Shown: piece by piece, positions 17,336-18,342 of the stretch
Layout: each line of letters opens with the position of its first letter
Position numbering within the stretch: position 1 is the stretch's first letter
Origin: Glomus cerebriforme
Lineage: Eukaryota > Glomeromycota > Glomeromycetes > Glomerales > Glomeraceae
Assembly: GCA_003550305.1 (NCBI GenBank)
Contig: QKYT01000175.1
Location: forward strand, 41,431-59,772
Reading direction: 5' to 3'
DNA: 18,342 nucleotides
Translations under genes and position numbers: made by a program
Notes under the pieces: model-generated
Databases searched by the model: none
Told to the model about the DNA's origin: nothing
What the model saw: only the letters and a program-made list of their open reading frames with translations

Positions 17336-18342
17336 AGATGGAGTAATTTTTAAAAAGGATTATAGAGAGGAAATATTAAAGATACCATATGAAAATTAAT
17401 ACAGAATATAAAAAAAGGTGGTATTTATATATTTAAAAATAACAAGAATATAAAAATGAGTCAAAATTAATAATTACACAATAATAAATTAAGCATGATG
17501 AGTCGCATCATTCAAATTTCATCAAAATTTATAACTTTACTCATTATTATAATATCATATCTTTATAACTTGTACTATACATTGATTATGATGTCATTTT
17601 AAAAAAACAACTAAGGTGAAAAAAATTAATACTACACGCCACAATAAACAATCATGTTATTATATTAACTCTTGACAGGTTAATTTGGTAAGAAAATCTC
17701 TGAAATATTACCACACAAATCATTTGAAGATAATACACAGTAAAATTATTAAAGTTTATGAAAGAAATGAAAATTTCAAATCTGAAACATACATTATATT
17801 AAAATTGCAAAGGTAAATTTAATTATAATTAATTATTTTATTTTTTATTTTATTTATTTTATTTCATTTACTCTTTCTTCTTTAACCAACAATTTTTTAT
17901 TGTAATAATGAAATGTTATTCAAACCATAATGTAATATTCATAATAATGACAAATTTCAAAATATTTTATTGATCGAATTCAAAAGAATATTTCTAACGA
18001 TGATGCTATTGGTTTAGAAAATCATTTTAAAAAAATTCCAGAAAATTATCAAGTTGATGTTACTGAAATATTTCGTAATTAATACATTTATTAAGTGGAA
18101 AATTTCACAAATATCTATTTTTTTTTAAAAAAAAATGAAAATGATTTTTTACATCCAAAAAGCAATTATAGTATTAAATAAGATGATGTCTTAAATTTTT
18201 TATTTTTATCAAAAAACACTTAAACATGCATTTAGATACAAATTGAAGAAGTTATCAGGATAAATTAAAAAATTTGAAAATCAGAAAATTCAATTTTTCA
18301 AAATTTTCCAATTTTATAACATTTGATTAAAAAAAAAAAAAA
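17336..18342. other. AT-rich end region with exon-like fragments
   Basis: The sequence is mostly A/T with stops in all frames. Three short stretches look protein-like: about 17693-17744 (KISEILPHKSFEDNTQ), about 17745-17814 (KIIKVYERNENFKSETYIIL), ending at a donor-like GGTAAATT, and about 17970-18081 (NISNDDAIGLENHFKKIPEN, then YQVDVTEIFRN and a stop), starting after an acceptor-like CAAAAG. They could be exons of one decayed plus-strand gene, but the frames do not join cleanly and I recognise no family. Confidence 0.3.

Noticed and set aside
1..18342. tRNA or rRNA genes
   Set aside because: I found no GGTTCGA-type arm with matching acceptor stems and no rRNA-like GC-rich conserved block. 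A covariance-model scan would be decisive.

Overview
The window looks like nuclear DNA of a fungus, most likely an arbuscular mycorrhizal fungus of the Rhizophagus/Glomus group. The reasons are: strongly AT-rich sequence with long homopolymer runs; short GT-AG introns of about 70-80 bp, visible in several genes; long spacers full of repeats and broken genes; and a gene mix typical of Glomeromycotina (Uma2-like nuclease, BTB protein, diverged serine/threonine kinase relics, pogo/Tigger and Tc1/mariner transposons). The species is inferred from this mix and from remembered family features, not from a database search. Three single ambiguous bases (409, 16581, 17186) suggest draft assembly, so some single-base frameshifts could be sequencing errors.

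Layout. 1-1000: spacer with a 14-bp inverted repeat around an E-box-like CACGTG. About 997-1531: a decayed protein kinase gene in three frames. 1560-3600: repeat-bearing spacer. 3619-4603: a probably intact Uma2-like PD-(D/E)XK nuclease-fold gene with one intron and a Gln-rich or Asn-rich tail. 4690-6540: no recognisable gene. 6559-6867: a small Cys-rich hypothetical protein. 6941-9419: a 9-bp minisatellite cut in two by a 2324-bp pogo/Tigger transposon (7014-9337) with perfect 18-bp terminal inverted repeats and a TA target duplication. Its transposase is complete except for one TGA. 9870-11187: coding remnants, the clearer one (10481-11187) being a multi-exon gene broken by frameshifts. 11237-11611 (minus): the DNA-binding N-terminus of a Tc1/mariner-type transposase. 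12066-12373: an exon of an IFI6/IFI27 (ISG12)-like small membrane protein, followed by an unidentified ORF. 12971-14419: an intact two-exon BTB-BACK-SPRY gene. 14420-17100: AT-rich spacer. 17113-17335: two tandem copies of a 116-bp hairpin-bearing repeat. 17600-18080: weak exon-like fragments.

The genes do not form a pathway or operon. The window is a mosaic of a few live-looking genes in transposon-rich, repeat-rich DNA. Two of its nonsense codons are TGA where arginine is expected, and a third differs by TGG to TAG, a pattern compatible with cytosine deamination. The most informative structure is the transposon in the minisatellite: removing the element plus one TA restores the 9-bp register exactly, which dates the insertion after the satellite. 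The best candidates for unusual biology are the eukaryotic Uma2-like protein, the fungal IFI27-like protein, and a dispersed palindrome built on TAATTCTGGCCAGAATTA.
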